Part shown: positions 1-8,227 of the stretch, in pieces
Numbering within the stretch: the stretch's first letter is position 1
Layout: the number at the start of each line of letters is the position of its first letter
Source of the DNA: Lachnospiraceae bacterium
Lineage (GTDB): Bacteria; Bacillota; Clostridia; Lachnospirales; Lachnospiraceae
Direction of reading: 5' to 3'
DNA length: 64,000 nucleotides
Assembly (NCBI GenBank): GCA_017619635.1
Contig: JAFZRZ010000032.1
Span: 20,903 to 84,902, forward strand
Translations under genes and position numbers: made by a program
The notes under the pieces: generated by a model
Database searches by the model: none
What the model was told of the DNA's origin: nothing
What the model saw: the letters and a program-made list of their open reading frames with translations, nothing else

Positions 1-1347
1 ATGGATGATATTGGTATCATCACCAACATGCAAGTTGAACCCGTGGTTTCTACTACTGCGGATATATCTAGAGCGATAGACAAGGTCTTTGGACACAAGG
101 ACGTTGACTCTAAACTCCAATCATATGCGGATGAAAGAAAAGCCAAAGAGGCGGCAAATTCCGAAGAAGAAGCAAATGTAGAGATTGAGAACTCGCCGAT
201 CGTTCAGCTTGTTAAGAGTATGATAGAACAAGCTGTTAGACAGAGGACTTCGGATATTCACATCGAACCCATGGAAAGCGGCGTTCGAATTCGTTACAGA
301 ATAGATGGTACTTTGTTTGTAAGAAGCCATTATTCACCACAGCTGTTACCTGCTATCGTGGCCCGTATAAAGATTATTGGTGGAATGGATATATCTGAGA
401 AGAGAAAACCGCAAGACGGTCGTATCACTCAGGTAGTTGATAGACAGGAATATGATATCCGTGTATCTGTTCTTCCTACTGTATACGGCGAAAAGATAGT
501 TATGAGACTTACTTCCAAGACTGGTCTTACTCGAGATAAAGCCGATCTTGGATTTAATGAGAAAGAATTAAAAGTTTTTGATCACATTCTTTCTAATCCT
601 CATGGTATATTGTTGGTTACGGGGCCTACTGGTTCGGGAAAGTCGACCACACTATATACAGCACTTTCGGAATTGAATTCAACCGAGGTTAATATTATCA
701 CGGTAGAAGATCCTGTTGAGGCAAATATAGATGGTATCAATCAGGTTCAAACAAATAATAAAGCTGGCTTGACATTTGCTTCTGCTCTTAGGTCTATCTT
801 ACGTCAGGACCCTGACATCATAATGATAGGTGAGATTCGAGATAATGAGACTGCATCGATAGCTGTTCAGGCTTCTATTACCGGCCATATGGTTGTTAGT
901 ACGTTACATACTAACTCGGCAGCAAGTACGGTAACGCGTCTTGCGGATATGGGCATCGAACCATATCTTATAGCAGACTCTGTTGTCGGAATTATGGCGC
1001 AACGTCTTGTGAGAAGACTTTGCCCTGCTTGCAAAAAAGAATATGAGCCGACAGAAGAAGAGAAAGAGCTTTTGAACATAAAACCTGGCGACACATATAC
1101 GATATTTGGTCCTAATGGTTGCAAGATGTGTGATGATACCGGATATAAAGGACGTATCGGTGTATATGAGATTATGGAATTGTCTCATGAATTGAAGCTT
1201 GTTATATCCAAAGGTGGCACGGCAGATGACATCAAGGAACAGGCGCTTAAAGATGGCATGAGCACTCTGAGAATGAGCGCCACAAGATATGTACTGAACG
1301 GTATAACATCTATCAGCGAGATGAAAAAAGTCTCGTTTGATGAATAG
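1..1347 (+). CDS. pilB: Type IV pilus assembly ATPase PilB (GspE family), 5' end cut off by window
   Basis: Hexameric secretion ATPase that powers pilus extension from the cytoplasmic face of the membrane. Visible are the tail of the N-terminal GspE domain, a Walker A motif GPTGSGKST at residues 208-216, a Walker B with D270 and E278, and a zinc-binding pair of cysteine pairs (C341/C344 and C374/C377). The reading frame is open from base 1 and the first residues match the interior of PilB, where the family is usually about 550 residues. The true start therefore lies upstream and the Met at base 1 is internal. It is followed after 69 bases by pilC, the usual partner. PilT, the retraction ATPase, is not seen in the window. 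Confidence 0.93.
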   Translation: MDDIGIITNMQVEPVVSTTADISRAIDKVFGHKDVDSKLQSYADERKAKEAANSEEEANVEIENSPIVQLVKSMIEQAVRQRTSDIHIEPMESGVRIRYRIDGTLFVRSHYSPQLLPAIVARIKIIGGMDISEKRKPQDGRITQVVDRQEYDIRVSVLPTVYGEKIVMRLTSKTGLTRDKADLGFNEKELKVFDHILSNPHGILLVTGPTGSGKSTTLYTALSELNSTEVNIITVEDPVEANIDGINQVQTNNKAGLTFASALRSILRQDPDIIMIGEIRDNETASIAVQASITGHMVVSTLHTNSAASTVTRLADMGIEPYLIADSVVGIMAQRLVRRLCPACKKEYEPTEEEKELLNIKPGDTYTIFGPNGCKMCDDTGYKGRIGVYEIMELSHELKLVISKGGTADDIKEQALKDGMSTLRMSATRYVLNGITSISEMKKVSFDE

Positions 1348-1416
1348 TTATCAACACGTGAAAACGTGACGATATATATAAATGTATAGAGATTACGAAG
1401 GGACAGGAGCATAATT

Positions 1417-2631
1417 ATGGCAGATTTTAGCTACGTTGCCTTATCGGCAAACGGCAAAGAGGTAAAAGGTACTATTGTGGCTGAAAATCCTGATTCAGCC
1501 AGAGCCCAGTTGAAAAATCAAGGTTTGGTTGTGACAAACGTTAAGGAGCAGGGACTTCTTGATAAAGAGATTTCGATTGGACCAAAAAAGAAAATAACAC
1601 CAAGAGAACTTGCAGTATTCTGCAGACAGTTTGTATCAATGTCTAAAGCGGGTGTAACGATCATCGAATGTTTGAGCCTACTTAGAGAACAGACTGAGAA
1701 TCCGAGACTTGCGCAGGCAATTAGAGATGTTCAGACCAGCGTAGAAAAGGGTGAAACTCTTGCTTATGGATTGGAGGCACAGCCTGATGTATTTCCATCA
1801 CTGATGTGTACTACTATTGCAGCAGGTGAAGCATCAGGTTCTTTGGAAGTCAGTTTGGAGAGGATGGCTGATCAGTTTGAAAAGTCGGCAAAAACACAGG
1901 CTCTTGTTAAGAAAGCTATGATTTATCCTGTGGTTGTTGCTTGCGTTGCTGTTGGCGTTGTTATATTGATGCTGATAAAGGTTATTCCTGCATACACTGA
2001 CATGTTTAATGACCTTGGGACTGATCTTCCTAAGATCACAAAAATGGTTGTAGCTGCAAGTGATTTCCTAATGGCGTATTGGTTTATAATTGTTCCTGTT
2101 GTCATTGCTATCGTAGTTGGAATAAAAACATGGTTCAAGACTGACTCGGGTAAGCTTGCGTGGAGTACTTTTCAGTTAAAGGTACCGGCTATTAAGAATC
2201 TGGTTGTAAAGAGTGCTTGTTCCTCGCTTGCAAGAACACTTTCAACATTGCTTGCAGCCGGTGTTGGACTTACCGATGCGGTTGGTATAGTTGCTGATAC
2301 AATGCAGAACGTACTTATTCAGGATGCGTTAAGATTTTCGAGAGATGAGGTTATGAAGGGCGTTCCACTTTCAGAGCCGATAGAGGACAGCGGACTCTTC
2401 CCGCCTATGCTTTATCATATGATGAGGATTGGTGAAGAAGCTGGTAACTCAGAAGAGATGCTTACAAAACTTGCTGATTATTACGATGAAGAAGTGGAGA
2501 TGGCAACCCAGTCGCTCATGGCATTGATGGAGCCAGCTATCATACTTGTGCTTGCGGGTGTTGTTGGCGTACTTATTGGAGCTATAATGGCACCTATGTT
2601 GGCGATGTACCAGGCAATGGATAATCTGTAA
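1417..2631 (+). CDS. pilC: Type IV pilus inner-membrane platform protein PilC (GspF family)
   Basis: Polytopic platform protein that couples PilB to pilin insertion. The 404-residue length is typical. It has two GspF cytoplasmic domains, hydrophobic segments near residues 168-195 and 215-240, and a last one at about 375-400. The N-terminus (ADFSYVALSANGKEVKG) is characteristic of PilC. The ATG is preceded by AGGAG at 1405-1409. It lies between pilB and the pilin gene, as in other Clostridia pilus operons. Confidence 0.95.
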   Translation: MADFSYVALSANGKEVKGTIVAENPDSARAQLKNQGLVVTNVKEQGLLDKEISIGPKKKITPRELAVFCRQFVSMSKAGVTIIECLSLLREQTENPRLAQAIRDVQTSVEKGETLAYGLEAQPDVFPSLMCTTIAAGEASGSLEVSLERMADQFEKSAKTQALVKKAMIYPVVVACVAVGVVILMLIKVIPAYTDMFNDLGTDLPKITKMVVAASDFLMAYWFIIVPVVIAIVVGIKTWFKTDSGKLAWSTFQLKVPAIKNLVVKSACSSLARTLSTLLAAGVGLTDAVGIVADTMQNVLIQDALRFSRDEVMKGVPLSEPIEDSGLFPPMLYHMMRIGEEAGNSEEMLTKLADYYDEEVEMATQSLMALMEPAIILVLAGVVGVLIGAIMAPMLAMYQAMDNL

Positions 2632-2642
2632 AATAACATGAA

Positions 2643-2675
2643 TTAAACATCGGATTGTAGGGGTTCGATGCTTAA
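2643..2675 (+). repeat. Intercistronic stem-loop between pilC and pilin
   Basis: TTAAACATCG (2643-2652) pairs with CGATGCTTAA (2666-2675) with one mismatch, around a 13-base loop. No U-run follows, so it is not a classical terminator. Its position just upstream of the pilin gene suggests transcript processing or protection, giving more pilin mRNA than pilBC mRNA. The function is inferred. Confidence 0.5.
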
Positions 2676-2720
2676 GATAAAAAGATGAAAACTAAACAAA
2701 AGAAAAGGAGAAAATTCATT

Positions 2721-3128
2721 ATGAAGAAAATGAACAACAAAGGTTTTTCACTCGTTGAGTTGATCGTTGTTATCGCGATCATGGCAGTTCTGGTTGGTGT
2801 ACTTGCACCCCAGTTCATCAAGTATGTAGAGAGCTCAAGAAGATCAACAGATATCTCTAACGCTCAGAATATTCAGTCAGCTGTTCTTGCTGATATCGCT
2901 GATGGCCTTCTCAGTGGAACAGGTTCTGCAACCTTGACAGTTACAGCTGGAACACCTACAGCTATCGGAGAAGTTCCGAAGGTTAAGGGTAATAAGACTG
3001 GTGGTGCTACACCTGGTTCAACATCTTGGTCTGTAGAATATAACGCTGCTTCTGGTACATGTGCTGTTGGATTAGGATCATTCGTTCTTACAGATTCGGA
3101 CGGCGCTTCTAACTACAAGCAGCCCTAA
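2721..3128 (+). CDS. pilA: Type IV pilin (major pilin candidate)
   Basis: Small 135-residue prepilin. The leader MKKMNNKG ends in the Gly recognised by prepilin peptidase; the mature part begins FSLVELIVVIAIMAVLVG, with Phe at +1 and Glu at +5, the family signature. The start at 2721 is preferred over an in-frame ATG at 2685 because AAAAGGAG at 2703-2710 lies just upstream of it and the leader then has normal length. The C-terminal half is Gly/Thr/Ser-rich. Being short and followed by pilD, it is the best candidate for the main pilus subunit. Confidence 0.9.
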   Translation: MKKMNNKGFSLVELIVVIAIMAVLVGVLAPQFIKYVESSRRSTDISNAQNIQSAVLADIADGLLSGTGSATLTVTAGTPTAIGEVPKVKGNKTGGATPGSTSWSVEYNAASGTCAVGLGSFVLTDSDGASNYKQP

Positions 3129-3159
3129 TTGAATTAAAAATTTCAAGGCAGTTTGAGAT

Positions 3160-3924
3160 ATGTTAGATATAACAACTATTATGATATACATACTAATATT
3201 AATATATGGAATATTGGTTGGTAGTTTCTTGAATGTATGTGTCTATCGCATACCTAAGAAAGAGAATATCGCAATAATCAGATCTCACTGCATGACATGC
3301 AATCATCAGCTGAAGTGGTATGATAACATACCACTTCTCAGCTGGCTGATGCTAAGGGGCAAGTGCAGATATTGCAAAGCTCCGATATCTCCACAGTATC
3401 CAATCATAGAAGCTTCTAACGGCTTGCTGTGGTTGCTTGTGGCAATAATCAGAGGGTTGAGCGTAGATACCCTACTCTACGCGTTACTTTTCTCAGCTTT
3501 ATTGACATTAAGCGTAATTGATTTTAGAACTTATGAGATTCCTGCAGGAATCAACATATTCATACTGGCACTGGGGCTGGTCATGACAGTATATCATTAT
3601 ACTGATTGGGTTGACCACGTGATCGGCTTCTTCGTTGTCAGTATACCATTGTATATCATCATTATCGTGACGAATGGTCGCGGTATCGGCGGTGGTGATA
3701 TGAAGCTGATGGCAACAGCGGGATTGCTGATTGGCTGGAAGCTTGTGGTATTGGCTTTCGCTCTGGGTTGCATAATAGGTGCGCCTGTTCACGTTATTAG
3801 AATGAAGATGTCAGGTGCAGACAGGGTGCTGGCTATGGGGCCGTACTTAAGTATTGGCATATTTATATCGGTGTTATGGGGAGAACAACTTATAAGTTGG
3901 TATCTTAATATGGCCGGTATCTGA
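3160..3924 (+). CDS. pilD: Prepilin peptidase/N-methyltransferase PilD (A24 family)
   Basis: Bifunctional membrane aspartyl protease that cleaves prepilin leaders after Gly and methylates the new N-terminus. Seen are the methylase-domain motif GSFLNVCVYR (residues 21-30), two CxxC pairs (C44/C47 and C69/C72) and the two catalytic aspartates, D121 in the DFRTYEIP motif and D180 in the GGGD motif, with several membrane helices. At 254 residues the length is normal. The start is only weakly supported by an AAGG-like site; an in-frame ATG at 3181 is an alternative. Likely substrates are the pilins encoded at 2721, 6795, 8228, 10640 and 11297. Confidence 0.95.
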   Translation: MLDITTIMIYILILIYGILVGSFLNVCVYRIPKKENIAIIRSHCMTCNHQLKWYDNIPLLSWLMLRGKCRYCKAPISPQYPIIEASNGLLWLLVAIIRGLSVDTLLYALLFSALLTLSVIDFRTYEIPAGINIFILALGLVMTVYHYTDWVDHVIGFFVVSIPLYIIIIVTNGRGIGGGDMKLMATAGLLIGWKLVVLAFALGCIIGAPVHVIRMKMSGADRVLAMGPYLSIGIFISVLWGEQLISWYLNMAGI

Positions 3925-4016
3925 ATCAGATTGACATAATATAAGGCATATATAACTATTTCACATTAGAATTTTACATAAAATATCAAAAATATTGAAA
4001 AAATTGCAATAATTGC

Positions 4017-4045
4017 TTGATTTTATAGATTAACATAATTATAAT
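4017..4045 (+). promoter_or_regulatory. Predicted sigma-A promoter for pilMN and downstream pilus genes
   Basis: TTGATT (4017-4022), 17-base spacer, TATAAT (4040-4045), inside a 238-base very A+T-rich spacer after pilD. This would give a leader of about 110 bases and suggests that the pilM-onward genes form a separate transcription unit. The leader contains a perfect palindrome, GATAATATTATC, at 4135-4146, just before the ribosome binding site. Confidence 0.55.
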
Positions 4046-4162
4046 TTACATAAATAGTTAACCACTAGTTTATTTTTGTATGCGAAAGTATTAAGGCTTA
4101 TGTCTTTTTACCTTTATAGATCTTAATGTATAGAGATAATATTATCCAGGAAGGGAACTAAG

Positions 4163-5974
4163 ATGGCAGAGAGAGTATTAAGTATCGAGATGGGAAGCTC
4201 GCTCACTAAGGTCATTGAGACTGATTTAGGTGCAAAGAGCCCCAAGATCTACAACAGCTTTGTGGTTACCACGCCCGAAGGAATGTTGAAGGATGGTATC
4301 GTGGATACCGATGACGAATTCGTCAACACTTTCTTGCGTATGCTTACTGTTAAGCGTATCAAGACCAGAAGAGCAGTATTTACAATCTCTTCTTCTAAGA
4401 TTGCAACAAGAGAGGCGCGTATTCCTTATTGTAAGGAGAGTAAGATCAAGGATTTGGTTAGAACCAACTTGAATGACTACTTTCCTATTGATGGCAGTCA
4501 GTACATGTTCTCACACAGTGTTATAGGTGTTGAGTACGAATCAAAAGAAGAGAAGACAGAAACAATTGAGGATAAGAAGGAAGAGAGCAAAGCACCCCTT
4601 ACCAAAGCTGAACAGGTTAAGGCTGAACTTGATTCTGGTACAGCGAAAGTTGCCGGAAAGCAGAAGAAGGGTAAGGCGATTGGATATAAGTTACTTCTTC
4701 TTGCAGCTCCTAAACAGTTAGTACAGAGTTATGAAAAACTTGCACAGGCAATAGGCCTTTCAATAGCTGCTCTTGACTACAATGGTAATTCAATATTCCA
4801 GGCAGCAAAAGACGAGTGTCGCGATGGCGTTCAACTCATTGTGAAAGTTGATGAGAGAGGAACTCTTCTCATGGTTCTTGAAGATGGCGCGACAACTCTG
4901 AATAGAACAATTCCGTATGGTGTTGACGAAGCAATCAAGTCTCTGATGCAGACTGATATCTTTGGTGACACAAAAGATTATGAAAAGGCTGTGAATATAG
5001 CAAGATCTAAGCAAGTTCTTATGCCTTCCTTTGAAGAGTGCGATACAGAGGATCCTAAGGAAGAATTTGCAGTAAGGAGTGAGATCACTCTTACACTCAG
5101 ATCTCTTGCTGGTGGTATTATTAGAGTAATAGATTATTATAATGCTAACCATGGTCAGAGACCTGTAGAGAAGATGCTTATTACGGGACTTGGTGCAGAT
5201 TTTACAGGTCTTGATGTCCTTCTTACTAGTGAAATCGGACTTAAGATTAGAGATATTACCAGAGTAGCCGGCGTTGACATCGATAGGATATTTAGAGGAA
5301 GTACCTATAGTGAGTTTGTTGGATGTATCGGTGCAGCACTTTCACCTATAGGATTTTACCCTGAGAGCGCTGAAGAAGAGGATCGAAAGGGCAGAGACGT
5401 CAATGCGACTGGTAATGCTATAGGTTGGGCTGTGCTTGCTGCAGGTGTTATTGCATCTATAGCTATGATAGCTGTAACGATGGTTCCTTATATGCAGGAA
5501 CAGGAGTTGAATGAGAGCTATAAGGCTACAATCAATGAACTTCAGCCTGTATATGATATGTATCTTGATTATCTTGAGTTAGAGAACGACGTGAAATATG
5601 TTGAGGCTCTTGATTCTGCTACGATTAATAGAAATGAGAATCTGGTTAAGTTTTTAGGCGCATTAGAAAATCAGATGCCGAGCACATTTATGCTTAACAG
5701 TTTGACAACAAGCCGTACTACGGTTACGCTTGATGCTACTGTTGCCACAAAAGAGGAAGCTGCATATGCGTTAAGCAAACTTAAGCAGGTTGACGGATTC
5801 ATTACAGCAGATACTACATCTGTAACAGAGATGATTGTTGAAGAAACAGGAGAAATCAAGTATTCTTTCGTGACTGAAATGATATATGCTCCTACTGAAC
5901 TTGCAGTGGAAGATGAAGTGACTTATGAAGAACCAGCTGCAGAGGTGGCTGAAGAAGTAGCTGAAGAACAGTAA
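4163..5974 (+). CDS. pilMN: Type IV pilus PilM-PilN fusion protein
   Basis: The first roughly 380 residues are PilM-like, an actin-fold ATPase that starts AERVLSIEMGSSLTKVIE and has a charged insert near residues 128-170. A single membrane helix follows at about 419-441, then a coiled-coil and ferredoxin-like PilN region, and a Glu-rich tail. In most proteobacteria these are two proteins that form the cytoplasm-to-membrane alignment complex with PilO; a fused pilMN is known from Clostridioides difficile. At 603 residues it equals the sum of the two families. The PilO-like gene follows 13 bases downstream. Confidence 0.88.
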   Translation: MAERVLSIEMGSSLTKVIETDLGAKSPKIYNSFVVTTPEGMLKDGIVDTDDEFVNTFLRMLTVKRIKTRRAVFTISSSKIATREARIPYCKESKIKDLVRTNLNDYFPIDGSQYMFSHSVIGVEYESKEEKTETIEDKKEESKAPLTKAEQVKAELDSGTAKVAGKQKKGKAIGYKLLLLAAPKQLVQSYEKLAQAIGLSIAALDYNGNSIFQAAKDECRDGVQLIVKVDERGTLLMVLEDGATTLNRTIPYGVDEAIKSLMQTDIFGDTKDYEKAVNIARSKQVLMPSFEECDTEDPKEEFAVRSEITLTLRSLAGGIIRVIDYYNANHGQRPVEKMLITGLGADFTGLDVLLTSEIGLKIRDITRVAGVDIDRIFRGSTYSEFVGCIGAALSPIGFYPESAEEEDRKGRDVNATGNAIGWAVLAAGVIASIAMIAVTMVPYMQEQELNESYKATINELQPVYDMYLDYLELENDVKYVEALDSATINRNENLVKFLGALENQMPSTFMLNSLTTSRTTVTLDATVATKEEAAYALSKLKQVDGFITADTTSVTEMIVEETGEIKYSFVTEMIYAPTELAVEDEVTYEEPAAEVAEEVAEEQ

Positions 5975-5987
5975 AGGGGGCGATATC

Positions 5988-6710
5988 ATGAAACTTGGAA
6001 GTAAAGAAAAGAATCTTATAAAAGGACTCATAGGTATAGTTCTTGCTGTTTTGGTATGGATGTTTGTTGCAAGCCCGATAAAGGATAAGAAGGAAGTGCT
6101 TGCTGCTGAGAATGCGGAACTTAAGGTTAAAAAAGAAGAATATGAAGCAGTTAATGCTCAAAAAGCAAAATATGAAGAAGGTATGACGGCTCTTCAGAAT
6201 GAAAGAGAAGAGTTGCTCGAAAACTATCCTTCAGGCATGATCACAGAAGATCGTATCATGTATTGGGCTAACATGGAGAGAGCTAATAGTGGTCAGCTTG
6301 CTCTTGAAAACATAGCAATGTCAAGCCTTCAGGAGGTTGTTGTTGAAACTGAGGCAACTGAGGGCGATGAAGAAGGGGCAACTCAGCTTCATCTCTACAA
6401 AGCCCCTGTAAACTATACTTATAAAGCAACATATGATGGCTTGAAGGGAATGGTTGATTATGTGTTTGCTCAGAATGATAAGAAGAGTATCGAAGGTATA
6501 ATGGCCGCTTACAACGAGGAAACAGGCAATATCGAAGGTACCCTTGATATGAATATGTATTACATGGTTGGAACAGGAAAAGATCATATTCCTGCTACAA
6601 TCCCGAGTGTTCCTACTGGAGTTGTTAATCCTTATCATGCATCTAATACCAAGGTCATTACTGAAAGCGAATTGGCAATGGGGCTTGAACCGGATGTTGA
6701 AAGAGAATAA
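5988..6710 (+). CDS. PilO-like type IV pilus alignment protein
   Basis: 240 residues: one N-terminal membrane helix (about 10-31), then a charged coiled coil (about 36-80) and a globular extracytoplasmic domain. Topology, size and position directly after PilMN fit PilO, which pairs with PilN to form the alignment complex. Sequence recognition is weak, as usual for PilO, so the call rests mainly on architecture and neighbourhood. GGGGGCG precedes the ATG. Confidence 0.7.
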   Translation: MKLGSKEKNLIKGLIGIVLAVLVWMFVASPIKDKKEVLAAENAELKVKKEEYEAVNAQKAKYEEGMTALQNEREELLENYPSGMITEDRIMYWANMERANSGQLALENIAMSSLQEVVVETEATEGDEEGATQLHLYKAPVNYTYKATYDGLKGMVDYVFAQNDKKSIEGIMAAYNEETGNIEGTLDMNMYYMVGTGKDHIPATIPSVPTGVVNPYHASNTKVITESELAMGLEPDVERE

Positions 6711-6730
6711 TTTGTAATAATGAAAATGTG

Positions 6731-6758
6731 CATAAGAGAGGTTGACGCCTCTCTTATG
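6731..6758 (+). repeat. Perfect 11-bp intercistronic stem-loop
   Basis: CATAAGAGAGG (6731-6741) is the exact reverse complement of CCTCTCTTATG (6748-6758), with a 6-base loop. There is no U-tract. It lies between the pilO-like gene and the first minor pilin, and overlaps the region that would be translated if an upstream ATG at 6720 were used. This argues for the GTG start at 6795. Confidence 0.75.
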
Positions 6759-6794
6759 CGGATATTTGAAGAAAGAGTATTTAGGAGTAGAAGC

Positions 6795-8132
6795 GTGAAT
6801 AATAAAGCTATGAAGGTTAAATCGAATAACGGCGGATTTACACTGCTTGAAGTATTAGTAGCAATGATTATACTTACTGTGGTCTGTGTACCGCTTCTAC
6901 GTTCATTTGCGACAAGTGCACAGACGAATGCCAAAGCTAAGATTCAGATGAAATCTACAACGGCTGCAGAAAATGTCATGGAGAAAATAAAGACCATGTC
7001 TCAAGAAGAACTTGAGGATATGACGACATTATATACAGCGAGTGGTTCTCTCAACGATAAGATTACATATACTATTGATGATAATGATGTATTAAAGGCT
7101 GATTTGCCTACTGGATACTATGCTACAGTGGAGCTTGATGCAAACGGTGCGAGCGGAGATGAGGCGTATCCGAATGCTAACAGCCTGAATCTTTCGGATT
7201 TTAATCCTATCTCGGTCAGAGATTGCGCGGTCTATACCATGGCGGATGATTTTGATCATAATGCTTATAATACTATCCTTGCTAGAAATTCTGCAAGATA
7301 TGCAGCTCATCCGGCAACCACGGTTCAGTGGAATGAAGATGATTGTAAGAGCAAGCTTACCAGAACCATGACCATAATTACAGAAGATGCAGGAAGTTAT
7401 GTTGATGATGATGGTGAGACGCAAAAACTAGTAAGAGTTAAGCTTAAAATAGATTATCATGTTAGTGAATCAAATGTGGTAGCCTCTACAGACAGAGATT
7501 ATACGGCCACAGAAGCATATCTTTTTGATAACACATCTTCACATCAGAAGTTGAGTGGAATATATCTGTTCTATTATCCCAGATATACAGCAGCGTCTTC
7601 TGGAAATAAAGAAGTATTAAATGTTAAGAATAATGCAGGTGTTAGCACAGATCTTTATGTGGTTGCCATGAATGGTGGTACAGATTATTCAACAGTGGCT
7701 AAGGACACATATCTGCTGACAGGAAAAGGCCTTTCTATGGTGATTTCAGAACCTGCTTTAGATGCAGACGGAAAGGGTAAACTTACTCTTAGAACGAATT
7801 TGTTGTCACGAAACAGTGTGACTACTTTTAGAACACCCTATAGTACTAATGATAACAACGATTATAGACTTGGTTTCTCATTGACATATAAACCAGGAAC
7901 AGATAACTATACAGCCAATCAGACAACTGATCCCAATCCGGCTGATTATGCATTGCTTAATGGTGCGATTAAAGGTCTTACAGTTTCTGATATAGATGGA
8001 AAAACGTTAAACAGTTCCCTGAGCAGGGTGAGGATATACAGAGTAAGAGTTAAAGTGTTTGAACCGGGAGCTGATCCGGAGGTTGATCTTCCGGTATCTT
8101 ACATGGAAGGAACGAAACTTAATCACGGTTAA
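6795..8132 (+). CDS. Type IV minor pilin (PilV/GspI-like N-terminus)
   Basis: Prepilin with a class III signal: a short basic leader ending in Gly-Gly, then FTLLEVLVAMIILTVV with Glu at +5. The FTLLEV motif and hydrophobic helix resemble GspI/PilV. At 445 residues it is far longer than ordinary minor pilins (about 120-200). The extra extracytoplasmic part is rich in Asp, Asn and Thr. The GTG start at 6795 has AGGAG at 6783-6787; an in-frame ATG at 6720 would add 25 residues through a hairpin and has no good ribosome binding site. It is probably part of the tip-initiating minor pilin set with the next three genes. Confidence 0.8.
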   Translation: MNNKAMKVKSNNGGFTLLEVLVAMIILTVVCVPLLRSFATSAQTNAKAKIQMKSTTAAENVMEKIKTMSQEELEDMTTLYTASGSLNDKITYTIDDNDVLKADLPTGYYATVELDANGASGDEAYPNANSLNLSDFNPISVRDCAVYTMADDFDHNAYNTILARNSARYAAHPATTVQWNEDDCKSKLTRTMTIITEDAGSYVDDDGETQKLVRVKLKIDYHVSESNVVASTDRDYTATEAYLFDNTSSHQKLSGIYLFYYPRYTAASSGNKEVLNVKNNAGVSTDLYVVAMNGGTDYSTVAKDTYLLTGKGLSMVISEPALDADGKGKLTLRTNLLSRNSVTTFRTPYSTNDNNDYRLGFSLTYKPGTDNYTANQTTDPNPADYALLNGAIKGLTVSDIDGKTLNSSLSRVRIYRVRVKVFEPGADPEVDLPVSYMEGTKLNHG

Positions 8133-8227
8133 ATTGATGTTATTATTTGATCTAAAGTGCAGATAAGGCAGAAATGTATACAACTCGGAGTTAATGTGGA
8201 TCTCAAATATTTATAGAGGATGAAGCG

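Noticed and set aside
3925..4162. c-di-GMP-I riboswitch before the pilMN unit
   Set aside because: The spacer is A+T-rich and lacks the conserved GEMM bases; only a promoter and a palindrome could be supported.
6720..6794. Longer N-terminus of the first minor pilin from ATG 6720
   Set aside because: It would translate through a perfect hairpin, has no good ribosome binding site, and would put over 40 residues before the cleavage site; GTG 6795 has AGGAG.
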